DNA from: Rhodomicrobium lacus
Lineage (GTDB): Bacteria; Pseudomonadota; Alphaproteobacteria; Rhizobiales; Rhodomicrobiaceae
Direction of reading: 5' to 3'
DNA length: 64,000 nt
NCBI RefSeq assembly: GCF_003992725.1
Contig: NZ_RZNF01000007.1
Coordinates: forward strand, 186,001 to 250,000
Part shown: positions 25,309-35,190 of the stretch, piece after piece
Layout: each line of letters opens with the position of its first letter
How positions within the stretch are numbered: the first letter of the stretch is position 1
The notes under the pieces: generated by a model
What the model saw: the letters and a program-made list of their open reading frames with translations, nothing else
Told to the model about the DNA's origin: nothing
Databases searched by the model: none
Program-made: the position numbers and the translations under genes

Positions 25309-28248
25309 TCAATGCAGCGCGGAGTCTTTTGCCCGTTCCGCGACATCGGGCGAGGCGGGTGGCTCGCTCCTTGAGGAACGGCGTTCCTCCGCGATCCTGA
25401 AAAATGCGACCGCGTCGACAAGTTCGTGGGCCTGCTCCTCCAGACTTCTCGCCGACGCCGTCGCTTCTTCTACAAGCGCGGCATTTTGCTGTGTGATTCG
25501 GTCGATCTGGGTGATTGCCACATTCACTTGCTGCACGCTCTCGCTCTGCTCCTTGCTGGCCATCGCGATACCGCCGATGATCGAATTGACGCGCTGCACC
25601 TGGCCGACAATCTCATCCATCGCCCTGCCGGCGTTTTCCACGAGTTTGGCCCCTTCGTCGACCTTCCCGACAGAGTTCGCAATGACAGCCTTGATATCCT
25701 TGGCGGCTTCAGACACGCGCTGGGCAAGACTGCGCACTTCCGAAGCCACCACGGCGAAACCTCGGCCCTGCTCGCCTGCACGCGCAGCCTCGACCGCCGC
25801 ATTCAACGCCAGAAGGTTCGTCTGGAAAGCGATGGCATCGATGATGGTGGTGATGTCCGCGATCTCACGATTGCTTGCGGTGATGTCATTCATGGTCGCC
25901 ACGACCTGGGACACCAGTTGTCCACCTTGAAGTGCGCATTTGGATGCCTCGGCGGCGATTTTATTGGCTTCCTGCGCGTTGTTGGCGTTTTGCTTCACCG
26001 TGGAGGCGATTCCCTCGATGCTGCTCGCTGTTTCCTCAAGGTTTGACGCCTGATTTTCCGTGCGTCTCGAAAGATCATCGTTCGCAGTCGCGATCTCGCT
26101 CGCGGCGTTCTGGATCGTGCCGGACGCAGCTCGGATCTGCGCGATGATAACGCGCAACTGATCGACCGTCCTGTTCGAGTTGTCTTTCAAATCGGCAAAC
26201 ACGCCCTCGAAATGACTATCGATCTTCTGCGTGAGGTCGCCGGCCGCCAGAGCTTTCAAAAGGCGGTCGATGTCATTGAGAGCACGCTCGCTCGTGCCGA
26301 GGATCGCATTGAGACCTTGTGACATTTCGAGGAGGAAACCGGACTTCCCGGCTTCTGCCGCGCGTTTCGTATAGTCGCCCGCGGCGGCGGCATCGACAAG
26401 AGCCGCTATCTCTCTCTCAGCGATCAGTTGGTCGGTTATATCGTTCCATTGCGCGGCCGTCCCGAGCCGTTCGCCGTGCTCGTCGAGGACCGGACTGATG
26501 ACAACATCGAAGTTTCGCCCGCCGAACACTCTGCGCAGCGCGGTCTCTTGCTGCGAATATGCCGAGGTCCACGCGGTGTCATTTTTGCCGAATATCTCAA
26601 CGCTCCCCACGACCTTGCCCGCATCGAAGCCGGGATATTGCCGCTGGAGGGCCGCTTCGTGCCTTTTGAGCATCGCCGCGAAGGCCTTGTTCACGTAAAT
26701 GACCCGGCCTTCGATATCGGCGATGCGAACGGGGACGCCAACATTGTCGAGCGCAGCCTTGACGCGCGCATTGTAGCGCGCGGCGCTGGCACCGGCTTCA
26801 AGCACGTCGCGAACTTTATCGATAGCGTCGGTAATGGCCTTTCGCTCACCCGGCTGGGGCGGGATGTGCTTCGAGAAATCGCCGTCGGCGTATTCCTCGA
26901 CGAGTTTGGCGATGCTCATCGTCAGATCGATCTGCCCACGCACCATCTCGTTTACATTCTGGGCGATCTCGCCATAGGTTCCCGCAAATTCATGCGCGCG
27001 AAGGCGCACGGAAATACGCCCTTCCGAATTATGGGCGTGCGCCATGTCGATCTGCGCGGCGGAGAATTTTTGCAACGTCGTCATCACGCTGTTGACGGCA
27101 TCGCTGACCTTCCGCAGCTCATCCTTCGAGTGACTTTCGACAGGCTCGGCAAGGTCGCCATGAGCGAGCCTGTTCGCGCCGTTTTCGATCGCTTTCAATG
27201 AACGAAGAACGGACAGAAGCGTGCCGATAAAAATATAGAGAACAATGAAAAGCGCGGCACCACTCACGAGGAATACAAACTGCATGTTTCGTTCGGCTTT
27301 ACTGCCGCGGCTTGCCAGGATGCCGTCGAGCGTATCGAGCGAAAAATCCATGAGCGCGTAAAGCTTTTCGATGGCGTTGGATGAGCGCTTGGCGAATTCA
27401 TCTCGTTCGGTGCTGAAGTCACCGCGCAAGAGAGCGCCTACCTCTCTTTTAAGGAAATAAGCCGTTGCAACTCTTGCCTGGTCGCTCCGGGCTTTTATTG
27501 TTTCCGCAATGCCTGGATTGGCCGCGATGGCCTTATCGAGATTTTGCCTCGACGCTTCGAAATCGCGGCTTACGATTTCCGACAGCACGCTCAGCCGGAC
27601 ACGCTCCGATGCTGAGCTATCCTTCCTCGAAAGCACGGCTTCGCCTTCATATTCAAGACGGATCACATTGCTGGTGAGCGCCGGAATGCCTGAGGTGGTC
27701 GTCAAGATGAGATAGTAAGCATCCGCTTCCGGGTCCAACGTCAACTTGCTGTCGTCGGCGATAAAGGCAATGAAATCATGGATCTTATTCGTGAAATCGA
27801 TGAGACTTCCGCTGCCGCTATCTATAATCGTTAAAGTGGACGCATTCTTCACTGTCTTCCAGTTCTGCTTCAGGATAGACAAAGTTTCCTTCGTCCTTTG
27901 AAATGACTGGATGGTGGCGAGCTTGCACGTCAAAAGTTCCAGCATTTCATCGACGGTTTCCCGGGATTTTGCCTCTTTCTTTTTGGCCTCCTCCTGACCG
28001 CCGAGGGCGAGAGGGTTGGCGATACCGTAGTCCTGCGCCGCCTGTAGCAAGCGCCTTGCCGGCACGATCAGTTCAAGTCCGATCTGCTCTTGCTTGTTGA
28101 ACTGCAGATCTCTGTCGAGTTCGTTATACAGTTCAAATGAGAGTGTCGCCAAAGGCACGACAAACAGAAGCCCTGCGAGTCCCAACTTCGATCCAAAATG
28201 AAGTCTGCTCATGATCGCCATAGCTGGCGCGAAAAGTACGTTCAACAT
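25309..28248 (-). CDS. Methyl-accepting chemotaxis protein with long periplasmic, HAMP and PAS domains
   Basis: About 979 residues. TM1 lies near residues 20-38, and a helical periplasmic sensor of about 270 residues runs to TM2 ('[20 protein letters not shown]'). HAMP-like segments follow ('[20 protein letters not shown]' and later '[18 protein letters not shown]'), with a PAS domain between them ('[21 protein letters not shown] … [12 protein letters not shown]'). The signalling hairpin carries the conserved tip '[19 protein letters not shown]'. No C-terminal CheR/CheB tether is present. The start at 28248 was chosen because TTGGAG lies upstream; 28272 is an alternative. The ligand is unknown. 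Confidence 0.93.
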   Translation of the reverse strand: MLNVLFAPAMAIMSRLHFGSKLGLAGLLFVVPLATLSFELYNELDRDLQFNKQEQIGLELIVPARRLLQAAQDYGIANPLALGGQEEAKKKEAKSRETVDEMLELLTCKLATIQSFQRTKETLSILKQNWKTVKNASTLTIIDSGSGSLIDFTNKIHDFIAFIADDSKLTLDPEADAYYLILTTTSGIPALTSNVIRLEYEGEAVLSRKDSSASERVRLSVLSEIVSRDFEASRQNLDKAIAANPGIAETIKARSDQARVATAYFLKREVGALLRGDFSTERDEFAKRSSNAIEKLYALMDFSLDTLDGILASRGSKAERNMQFVFLVSGAALFIVLYIFIGTLLSVLRSLKAIENGANRLAHGDLAEPVESHSKDELRKVSDAVNSVMTTLQKFSAAQIDMAHAHNSEGRISVRLRAHEFAGTYGEIAQNVNEMVRGQIDLTMSIAKLVEEYADGDFSKHIPPQPGERKAITDAIDKVRDVLEAGASAARYNARVKAALDNVGVPVRIADIEGRVIYVNKAFAAMLKRHEAALQRQYPGFDAGKVVGSVEIFGKNDTAWTSAYSQQETALRRVFGGRNFDVVISPVLDEHGERLGTAAQWNDITDQLIAEREIAALVDAAAAGDYTKRAAEAGKSGFLLEMSQGLNAILGTSERALNDIDRLLKALAAGDLTQKIDSHFEGVFADLKDNSNRTVDQLRVIIAQIRAASGTIQNAASEIATANDDLSRRTENQASNLEETASSIEGIASTVKQNANNAQEANKIAAEASKCALQGGQLVSQVVATMNDITASNREIADITTIIDAIAFQTNLLALNAAVEAARAGEQGRGFAVVASEVRSLAQRVSEAAKDIKAVIANSVGKVDEGAKLVENAGRAMDEIVGQVQRVNSIIGGIAMASKEQSESVQQVNVAITQIDRITQQNAALVEEATASARSLEEQAHELVDAVAFFRIAEERRSSRSEPPASPDVAERAKDSALH

Positions 28249-28507
28249 CCCCCGACTCCAACCAACAACCATACTTTAGCTTAGGTTGTACGCGATGAGG
28301 GTTGGCGGTGCGTTGCCACAACCGCTAAAACTGTGACGAACGAAGCGGTTGACGGCCGGAGACATACCAGACGAGCGGCACGCGCATGCCCCCCGCCGCC
28401 TGTGCCGGACGAAGGCGACGAAACGCCTCGGCGTTCCAGTCGCGTAGGTTCAGCGCCTCTGACGAAACCGCGTTCGCTTGCCTCGCGATCCGGGCGAGGC
28501 TCAAGCC

Positions 28508-29614
28508 TCAGTAGACGATCACCGAGCGGATGCTCTCGCCCTTGTGCATCAGATCGAATGCGTCGTTGATCTTCTCCAGCGGCATCCTGTGCGTGATCAT
28601 CGGATCGATCTCGATCTTCTTTTCCATGTACCAGTCTACGATTTTCGGCACGTCGGTGCGGCCGCGCGCGCCGCCGAACGCCGAACCCTTCCACACTCGG
28701 CCCGTGACGAGCTGGAAGGGCCGCGTGGAGATTTCCTTGCCCGCTTCCGCCACGCCGATGATGATGCTGGTGCCCCAGCCGCGATGGCAGCATTCGAGCG
28801 CCTGCCGCATCACGGTGGTATTGCCGGTACAGTCGAAGCTGTAATCCGCGCCGCCGCCCGTGAGATTCACGAGATGAGCCACCACGTCGCCCACATCCTT
28901 CGGGTTGACGAAATGCGTCATGCCGAAGCGGCGGCCCCATTCCTCCTTGGACGGATTGATATCGACGCCCACGATCTTGTCCGCGCCCACCATGCGCAGG
29001 CCCTGGATCACGTTTAGGCCAATGCCGCCGAGGCCGAATACAACGCAATTCGCGCCAGGCTCCACCTTCGCGGAGAAGATCACCGAGCCGACGCCCGTCG
29101 TGACGCCGCAGCCGATGTAGCATGAGGTGTCGAACGGCGCGTCCTCGCGGATCTTGGCCACCGCGATTTCCGGCAGCACCGCGAAGTTCGAGAACGTCGA
29201 ACATCCCATGTAGTGAAAAATCGTCCGCCCCTTGTAGGAGAAGCGGCTCGTGCCGTCCGGCATCAGGCCCTTGCCCTGTGTGGCGCGGATATGCGTGCAG
29301 AGATTCGTCTTGCGGCTGAGGCAGGATTTGCACTGGCGGCATTCCGGCGTGTAGAGCGGGATGACGTGATCGCCGGGCTTCACGCTGGTAACGCCCGCGC
29401 CGACCTCGCGCACCACGCCCGCCCCCTCATGGCCGAGGATCGACGGAAAGATGCCCTCGCTGTCGAAGCCATCCAGCGTGTAGGCATCGGTATGGCAGAC
29501 GCCCGTCGCCATGATCTCGACCAGAACTTCGCCCGCCTTCGGGCCTTCGAGGTCCACATCCACGATTTCGAGCGGCTTCTTCGGCTCGAATGCCACTGCT
29601 GCGCGTGTTTTCAA
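28508..29614 (-). CDS. frmA: S-(hydroxymethyl)glutathione dehydrogenase (class III alcohol dehydrogenase)
   Basis: 368 residues. Oxidises the glutathione adduct of formaldehyde with NAD+ (and reduces S-nitrosoglutathione). The catalytic zinc site is in '[14 protein letters not shown]' and 'GHEGAGVV'. The structural zinc cysteines are in '[15 protein letters not shown]', and the nucleotide fold is '[14 protein letters not shown]'. Detoxifies formaldehyde in the cytosol; in methylotrophic relatives it is part of C1 oxidation. No S-formylglutathione hydrolase gene is adjacent. Transcribed alone; the 235 bases downstream to the chemoreceptor gene hold no gene. Confidence 0.97.
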   Translation of the reverse strand: MKTRAAVAFEPKKPLEIVDVDLEGPKAGEVLVEIMATGVCHTDAYTLDGFDSEGIFPSILGHEGAGVVREVGAGVTSVKPGDHVIPLYTPECRQCKSCLSRKTNLCTHIRATQGKGLMPDGTSRFSYKGRTIFHYMGCSTFSNFAVLPEIAVAKIREDAPFDTSCYIGCGVTTGVGSVIFSAKVEPGANCVVFGLGGIGLNVIQGLRMVGADKIVGVDINPSKEEWGRRFGMTHFVNPKDVGDVVAHLVNLTGGGADYSFDCTGNTTVMRQALECCHRGWGTSIIIGVAEAGKEISTRPFQLVTGRVWKGSAFGGARGRTDVPKIVDWYMEKKIEIDPMITHRMPLEKINDAFDLMHKGESIRSVIVY

Positions 29615-29963
29615 TCCCGTATCCTCCTAAAGCCAATTCCCGGCCGCCCTGTTCTTGTAAAATTTATCTCGCAACGTCCGGCGCAGCCCGCCGTCGCCCA
29701 ACATTCACATGATGTGAGGCGACGCCTGCCATCAAAATCGGATACATCTCGAATGTCGCAAGGGCAATGAAAGCCGCCGTGAAGGGAGCGCCGCTCCAAC
29801 GGCAATAGCCACGCAGGGGCGCGAGACGCCGGGCGTTCGCCTGGCGAGCGCATCGTCAACGGCCTTTACACCCGCATCGGCGGCTCGCCGGCCTTTCAGG
29901 CCAGACGAGCGCGCGAATTGCTTCAGTTCATGCGGCTATGAACCGAAATGAACGGGAACCGCG
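29615..29963. other. Gene-free stretch
   Basis: 349 bases between formaldehyde dehydrogenase and the L,D-transpeptidase. Short open frames here have no recognisable content. It must carry the promoter of the dehydrogenase. Confidence 0.5.
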
Positions 29964-30383
29964 CTAATACGTCACGACGATGCGCGTATAGTCGCTGTCG
30001 CTGACGAGGCCGAAAAGCTCACGCGCGTCCTCGGGATGCAGCCGGATGCAGCCATGCGAGACCGGGCGTCCGAGATTGCCGATGTCGTAGGAGCCGTGGA
30101 TCGCGTAGCCGCCATGGAAAAAGATCGAGTAGGGCATCGGCGAATTGTTGTACTTGCTCGACCGATGGAACACGGCGAGCCGCTGCGGGCTATAGACGCC
30201 GTTCGGGGTGTTGTAGCCTCCGCGCGCGGTCGAGACTGGCCATGAGTAGTAATGTTCGCCGTCGACATAGACATACATCATCTGACGCGATTTGCTGATG
30301 CGGACTTCCACATCGGCCTGCGCAACAGAAAAGGATACGCTGCAAGCGACAACGCTCGCAACGGCGACGGAAACCTTGCCCAT
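29964..30383 (-). CDS. L,D-transpeptidase (YkuD domain), exported
   Basis: 139 residues. After a signal peptide the whole mature chain is a YkuD domain. The active-site block 'GRPVSHGCIRLHPEDA' has the catalytic Cys112 and His110, with His96 in 'YAIHGSYDIG'. Such enzymes make 3-3 cross-links in peptidoglycan or attach proteins to it, in the periplasm. The minimal size (no LysM or other wall-binding domain) is at the short end for the family. The ATG at 30383 gives a good signal peptide; a TTG at 30398 would only add five residues. Confidence 0.92.
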   Translation of the reverse strand: MGKVSVAVASVVACSVSFSVAQADVEVRISKSRQMMYVYVDGEHYYSWPVSTARGGYNTPNGVYSPQRLAVFHRSSKYNNSPMPYSIFFHGGYAIHGSYDIGNLGRPVSHGCIRLHPEDARELFGLVSDSDYTRIVVTY

Positions 30384-30530
30384 CGGGGTGCCCCACAACC
30401 GGATACTGTGCCCTAGAAGCAGCGAAAGCCGCTTCGACTTACATTGAAGCGAAAGGCTCTTCGCCCTCGCTCGACAACAGCCACGGACGCACGCTCAGCC
30501 GGAACGCGCACCACGGCTTAATGCCAGAGT

Positions 30531-31448
30531 TTACGCTTCGCTTGTTAAAGGAATATTGAGGCCGGAAGTTCCCACGCCGCGAAGATTGATCATCACGATT
30601 TCCGGCGGCACGAGGAAGCGCACCGGCATATGGGACAGGCCGAGACCGCTCGATACGACCAGATGCCTCCCGGCCTCCTCGATATGACCATAAGCCAGAT
30701 CCGCATTGTCTCCGCTGTATTGCGGCGGGAGTCCGGGGCGGCCGACGAACGGGATATAAACCTGTCCACCATGCGTGTGCCCGGCGAGCGTCAGCGCGAC
30801 CCGCTTCGGGGCCACGCGGAAAATGTCGGGTTCGTGGCACAGCATGATGAGCGGGTCGTCGCCGGTCACGGCATCGAGCGTGCCTTCGAGATCCCGAATC
30901 CCCGCTGTCGGCGACACGATCTGATCGACGACCCCGGCAATCCAGAACGGGGTGCCACGATGCGACAGCTTCACGGCCCGGTTTTCGAGGAGGTCGAACC
31001 CCGCCTTTTCAAAGGCGCGCCGGATCGACGGCGCTTCGCCAGAGAGCCAGTCATGATTGCCGAGCACCGCATGCACCCCGAGCGGCGCCGAAAGCTCTGC
31101 AAGCGCCGCAACCCATTCCCTGACCGGAACCGACCGCGATACGAAGCGGGGGCGCAGCGCGTTCACGTAATCGCCGAGCAACACGATCATGTCCGGCTTC
31201 AGCGCACCAAGCCGCGCCGCGATGTCGCCGATGCGCCGCGCGGGCATCCACGGTTCAACCGCATGGATGTCGGTCATGACGCCGATGCGAAGCGGAGGCG
31301 CCGGAGCGGGCCAGGACGGGTGCTCGATATCCCAGTCGGTCACGGCCAGCCGATAACGCGGCTCCATGGCGACCGCGTTCGTCGCACCGAGGAGGCCCGT
31401 GCCGACGGTCCCGGCGGCAAGGGTGAGAAGGCGGCGGCGTGTGATCAT
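30531..31448 (-). CDS. Tat-exported metallophosphoesterase
   Basis: 305 residues. The N terminus 'MITRRRLLTLAAGTVGTGLLGA' is a twin-arginine-like signal. The calcineurin-type motifs follow in order: 'MTDIHAVEPW', 'LLGDYVNA', 'VLGNHDW', 'MLCHEPD' and 'LAGHTHGGQ'. It therefore binds two metal ions and hydrolyses phosphoesters in the periplasm or at the membrane face. It belongs to the YkuE-like branch; the substrate is not known. It lies 27 bases after the stop of the dehydratase gene on the same strand, so the two are probably co-transcribed. Confidence 0.9.
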   Translation of the reverse strand: MITRRRLLTLAAGTVGTGLLGATNAVAMEPRYRLAVTDWDIEHPSWPAPAPPLRIGVMTDIHAVEPWMPARRIGDIAARLGALKPDMIVLLGDYVNALRPRFVSRSVPVREWVAALAELSAPLGVHAVLGNHDWLSGEAPSIRRAFEKAGFDLLENRAVKLSHRGTPFWIAGVVDQIVSPTAGIRDLEGTLDAVTGDDPLIMLCHEPDIFRVAPKRVALTLAGHTHGGQVYIPFVGRPGLPPQYSGDNADLAYGHIEEAGRHLVVSSGLGLSHMPVRFLVPPEIVMINLRGVGTSGLNIPLTSEA

Positions 31449-31475
31449 GCGCCGATCATACAGCCGGTTTTTTAC

Positions 31476-32480
31476 CTATTCGTGGCGCGGCGAGGCCAAT
31501 TCTCTGTTATCGGCGATGATTTCCGCGAACAGATTGGCGTCCACATTGCCGCCCGACAGCACGATGGCAACGGTCCGGCCCTCCACATCGAGAGCGCCGG
31601 ACAGAATCGCGGCGAGAGCCACCGCCCCGCCCGGTTCGAGCACGAGTTTCAGGTCGCGCCAGGCATAAGCCACGGCCTGCCGCACGTCCCCATCGCTGAC
31701 GACGAGGCCGCCGGAGAGCCGATCCTTGTTCAGCGCGAATGTAAGTTCGCCGGGCTCGGGCATGAGCAGCGCATCGCAGATGGATTTCGCGCCGGGCTCG
31801 TTTCGCACGCGCCTGCCGGCTGCGAGCGAACGCGCCAGATCGTCGAAGCCTCTGGGTTCGACGGAATAGATTTCCGCATCGGGAACGCGATCCTTCACGG
31901 CGAGCGCCACGCCCGCGACAAGGCCGCCACCGCTCGCGGGAGCGAGGACCGCGTCGAGTTTCGCACCCGCCGCTTCTGCCTGCCGCGCAAGCTCCAGTCC
32001 CACGGTGCCCTGCCCCGCGATCACGTAAGGATCGTTGAAAGGCGCGATGAAATCCGCGTCGAGCTTCTGGCAAAGGTCGCGGGCGATCGCCTCGCGGTCT
32101 TCAGTCTCGCGGTCGTAAAAGACGATGTCAGCCCCGCTTGCGCTCGTGCGCGCGATCTTGATCTGCGGCGCATCGGACGGCATCACGATGGCGGCGTCGA
32201 TTTCGCAGAGCCGGGCGGCTTCGGCCACGCCTTGCGCGTGATTGCCCGACGAGCAGGCCACCACGCCGCCGGGGAATGCCTGTCTGTCGACACGGGATAC
32301 GCGGTTATAGGCGCCGCGAAACTTGAAACTCCCGGTGCGCTGAAGGGCTTCCACCTTGCAGAGGATGCGCCCGCCGAGTTTTTCGTTCAGCGTGCCGAAC
32401 TCAAGAAGCGGCGTTTCGACGGCGTGAGGCCGGATGCGTTTGTCGGCGTCAACAATGTCTTCAATCGTCGGCGTCTGCAT
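31476..32480 (-). CDS. Threonine/serine dehydratase (fold type II PLP enzyme)
   Basis: 334 residues. Deaminates threonine (or serine) to a 2-oxo acid. The PLP lysine is in 'RTGSFKFRGAYN', 'SSGNHAQGVA' binds the phosphate side, and 'SGGGLVAG' holds the cofactor phosphate. No C-terminal regulatory ACT domain is present, so it is of the short catabolic or serine racemase-like type rather than full-length IlvA. The start at 32480 ('MQTPTIEDIV') is where the family alignment begins; the frame is open further upstream, but that part covers a repeat. Confidence 0.92.
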   Translation of the reverse strand: MQTPTIEDIVDADKRIRPHAVETPLLEFGTLNEKLGGRILCKVEALQRTGSFKFRGAYNRVSRVDRQAFPGGVVACSSGNHAQGVAEAARLCEIDAAIVMPSDAPQIKIARTSASGADIVFYDRETEDREAIARDLCQKLDADFIAPFNDPYVIAGQGTVGLELARQAEAAGAKLDAVLAPASGGGLVAGVALAVKDRVPDAEIYSVEPRGFDDLARSLAAGRRVRNEPGAKSICDALLMPEPGELTFALNKDRLSGGLVVSDGDVRQAVAYAWRDLKLVLEPGGAVALAAILSGALDVEGRTVAIVLSGGNVDANLFAEIIADNRELASPRHE

Positions 32481-32907
32481 GAAAGCGTCCCGCGTGTCGT
32501 TTGTCCCAGAGCATTTTCCAGCGAAGTGAACCGGTTCGCGTGAACAAGACGCGTCAAAACCAGAGGACCAGGGACAACTCCTTCGAGTCTCGTGGAGCTT
32601 TGATTTCGACACCGGAAACCAGCGTGCGGCAGGTCAGCCCCGAATGTCAATTCACGCCGTCAAGCGGGCGTCCATTGGCAGGCATTTTCTACTCGCGCAG
32701 TTTCGCCGAAGCGGGGAGCGCCCTAGCGGATAATGGCTTGGTGCCCTGAACGATTGATCACGACGGGGCCGAGAGATCCAAGGTCGAACATCGCTTTTTG
32801 AATGCGCCCCACGGACAGGTCGGGCTTCAGTCGCATTCAAAGTCGGGACCGAAATCGGCAACGTACGCGCCACAAAGTGAGGCCGATTTCAAATCCACCG
32901 CTCCGGT
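32481..32907. other. Gene-free stretch with Rhizobiales-type repeat
   Basis: 427 bases without a convincing gene. It contains an 'agcattttccagcgaagtg'-type repeat (about 32509-32557), common between genes in Rhizobiales. The rest shows no recognisable feature. Confidence 0.5.
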
Positions 32908-33936
32908 TTACCCATCGCGGCGGTCGGACGAGTCGCTGTTGGCCTCGACGATGATGTCGCGAAAGCGGCGGGCGCACGCGGCCCAGCTGAAGCGTTCGGC
33001 ATAGGCGCGGCAGGCGCTTCGGTCGAGCTTGAGCGCACCCAGCGCTGCTTCGCGCAGATCGTCGCCGATGATGCCGACCCGACCGTTTTCAACAACGTCC
33101 TTCGGCCCGGTGACGTTGAACGCCGCAGTCGGAACGCCGCACGCCATCGCTTCGAGCAGCACGTTGCCAAAGGTGTCGGTGAGGCTCGGGAAAACGAACG
33201 CGTCGGCGCTGGCGTAGTGCTCGGCAAGGTCGTCGCCGAACTTGGCACCCGTGAACACCGCGTCGGGATAACGATTGCGCAGTTCTTCGAGCTGCGGGCC
33301 TTTACCGACGATGACTTTCGTGCCCGGCAGGTCAAGATCGAGAAAGGCGTCGAGGTTCTTTTCGACCGCCACGCGGCCGGCATAAAGGAAGATCGGTCGC
33401 GGCAGATCGGGGAAGCGGTCTACCGAGCGCGGCCGGAAAAGGTCGAGATCCACCCCGCGCGACCAGAGATGCACGCGCCGGATGCCGTGGTCCGCCAGTT
33501 CCTGACACAGCGACAGCGAAGCCGCCATCACCCCCACGCCCGAATTATGGAACCAGCGCTCGAAGCCGTAGCCCCACGATACCGGCACGGGCGCGCGGGC
33601 CGCGACATATTCCGGAAAGCGTGTGTGATAGCTCGTCGTGAACGGGCGCCCCGCCTTGAGGCAATAGGCTCGCGCGGCCAGCCCGATCGGTCCTTCGGTC
33701 GCGATATGGATGAAGTCGGGGCGGGCATAGTCCACGCGCTCGGCGACATCGCTCGGCCGGATCAGCGCGAGGCGGATTTCGTCATAGGTCGGCAGCGGGA
33801 GCGTTCGGAAGCCTTCCGGTGTGAGAAACGACAGGTCGAAGCCTTCGGCGGCGGCTTCCCGTTCCAGATTGAGGTAGGTGTTCACGACGCCGTTGATCTG
33901 AGGCTTCCAGGCGTCTGTCGCGAGCAGGATGCGCAT
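32908..33936 (-). CDS. Glycosyltransferase family 4 (GT-B fold)
   Basis: 342 residues. The N-terminal domain opens 'MRILLATDAWKPQINGVVNT', the usual pattern of GT4 enzymes that act on membrane lipids or mannans. The C-terminal donor domain has 'LYAGRVAVEKNLDAFL' and the signature 'FPSLTDTFGNVLLEAMACGVP'. Its start codon overlaps the stop of the LpxH-like gene by one base (TGATG), so the two are translationally coupled. In other alphaproteobacteria, GT4 enzymes of this type make glycosyl-diacylglycerols under phosphate limitation; that role here is inference. Confidence 0.9.
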   Translation of the reverse strand: MRILLATDAWKPQINGVVNTYLNLEREAAAEGFDLSFLTPEGFRTLPLPTYDEIRLALIRPSDVAERVDYARPDFIHIATEGPIGLAARAYCLKAGRPFTTSYHTRFPEYVAARAPVPVSWGYGFERWFHNSGVGVMAASLSLCQELADHGIRRVHLWSRGVDLDLFRPRSVDRFPDLPRPIFLYAGRVAVEKNLDAFLDLDLPGTKVIVGKGPQLEELRNRYPDAVFTGAKFGDDLAEHYASADAFVFPSLTDTFGNVLLEAMACGVPTAAFNVTGPKDVVENGRVGIIGDDLREAALGALKLDRSACRAYAERFSWAACARRFRDIIVEANSDSSDRRDG

Positions 33937-34718
33937 CACGATGTCACGGGCGCGACCGGCGTCTTTGTCGGTTTCGACTGGAGAGCGCGGAGTTGATCCG
34001 TCCAGCGGACGATTTCGAGCCGGCCGTCGAAATGCTCCACGACGGCGGTTCCGCTGTCCACCCAGTCGCCGGTATTGACATATTGAACGCCGTCGATGAT
34101 GCGCACGCAAGCATGGTGGATATGACCGCAGATCACGCCGGTAGCGCCGACGCGGCGCGCTTCGGCCGTGAGCAGGCCCTCGAACTTGCTGCCGTTGAAA
34201 ATGCGTTTCGCGCGGTATTTGAGCCAGGCCGACAGCGACCAGTAGGACATGCCCATCGCGCGGCGCACGACGTTGACGCCGACGTTCACCGCCGACGCAA
34301 CGTCGTAGGCGATGTCGCCCAGCACGGCGAGCCATCGCGCCTTGTTCACGACGTCGTCAAACTCGTCGCCGTGGACGACGAGGAAGCGGCGGCCATCCGC
34401 CGTGTCGTGGATCGCGCGCAGGCGCACCTCAAGTGTCCCGAGCGTCGTGCCCGCGAGAATGCGCAATTCTTCGTCGTGATTGCCGGGGATGTAAACGAGG
34501 CGCGTCCCGGCCTGTGCCTTCGCCAGAAACTGCTGGATGACCTCGGTTTGCGAGGCGCGCCAACTCGGTCCCCGCCGAAGCCGCCAGAAATCGATCACAT
34601 CCCCTACGAGGAAGATCACGGCGGCGTCGTGGGACTTCAAGAAACTCAATAAGTCCTCGGAACGGCATGCTCGCGCGGCGAGGTGCATGTCCGAGAGAAA
34701 GATGGCGCGGTATCTCAC
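33936..34718 (-). CDS. LpxH-like metallophosphoesterase (UDP-2,3-diacylglucosamine diphosphatase family)
   Basis: 260 residues. Metal-binding motifs run in order: 'FLSDMHL', 'FLVGDVIDFW', 'IPGNHDE', 'VVHGDEFD' and 'ICGHIHHA'. The family includes LpxH, which hydrolyses UDP-2,3-diacylglucosamine in lipid A synthesis at the inner membrane, and related enzymes of unknown substrate. The GTG at 34718 ('MRYRAIFLSDMHL') was chosen by family pattern; a GTG at 34754 is possible. Coupled to the glycosyltransferase. Confidence 0.88.
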   Translation of the reverse strand: MRYRAIFLSDMHLAARACRSEDLLSFLKSHDAAVIFLVGDVIDFWRLRRGPSWRASQTEVIQQFLAKAQAGTRLVYIPGNHDEELRILAGTTLGTLEVRLRAIHDTADGRRFLVVHGDEFDDVVNKARWLAVLGDIAYDVASAVNVGVNVVRRAMGMSYWSLSAWLKYRAKRIFNGSKFEGLLTAEARRVGATGVICGHIHHACVRIIDGVQYVNTGDWVDSGTAVVEHFDGRLEIVRWTDQLRALQSKPTKTPVAPVTS

Positions 34719-34754
34719 GCTCGTCTTATATCGCGTCAAAACGCATCGATCCAC

Positions 34755-35142
34755 CCCGTAGAGGAAATACGATTATTTTAAGTGCGTTACCGGGAGGTGA
34801 AAGCTATCCCCGGCGAAGCCCACGATTAAAAAAATGCATCCTGACGAGATTCTCGCCCATTCGAGGCAGGCCCCGCGGCCCTGCTGGGCGGCATCATGGA
34901 GCGAAGGCCGGACCGCGTCGCGATCGCGCGAGGGTCGGCTGGGGAGAGCAAAAAAACTGGCTGCCGACTTCGATCCCCGGAGGAGGGGACCGGCGGCAAA
35001 ATGGCCCTTTCCAAGTTCAAGCAAGAGCCCCCGGCGAATGGCACCGCGTCCCGCGCCGGAACCGATTAAAGGGAAGCGTGAGGCGCGGGGAATTGCCGCA
35101 TCGTTCCGCGCGACGAACCGAGAGCCGTGAACGGCCAAATGC
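34755..35142. other. Gene-free stretch
   Basis: About 390 bases between the LpxH-like gene and a FadL porin. Open frames on both strands are low-complexity and lack ribosome sites. The promoter of the LpxH-like/glycosyltransferase pair should lie at its left end. Confidence 0.5.
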
Positions 35143-35168
35143 AAAAAAGGGCCAGCTTGCGCTGACCC
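35143..35168 (-). terminator. Rho-independent terminator after first FadL gene
   Basis: On the minus strand an 8-bp stem (GGGTCAGC/GCTGGCCC, one G-T pair, GCAA loop) is followed by six T. It lies 22 bases after the stop. Confidence 0.9.
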
Positions 35169-35190
35169 CCTTCGTAGCGTTCCGTCCCGC

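Noticed and set aside
34834-35130. Small open frames upstream of the first FadL gene
   Set aside because: Low-complexity Arg/Ser/Pro products on both strands, no ribosome site, no resemblance to any family.
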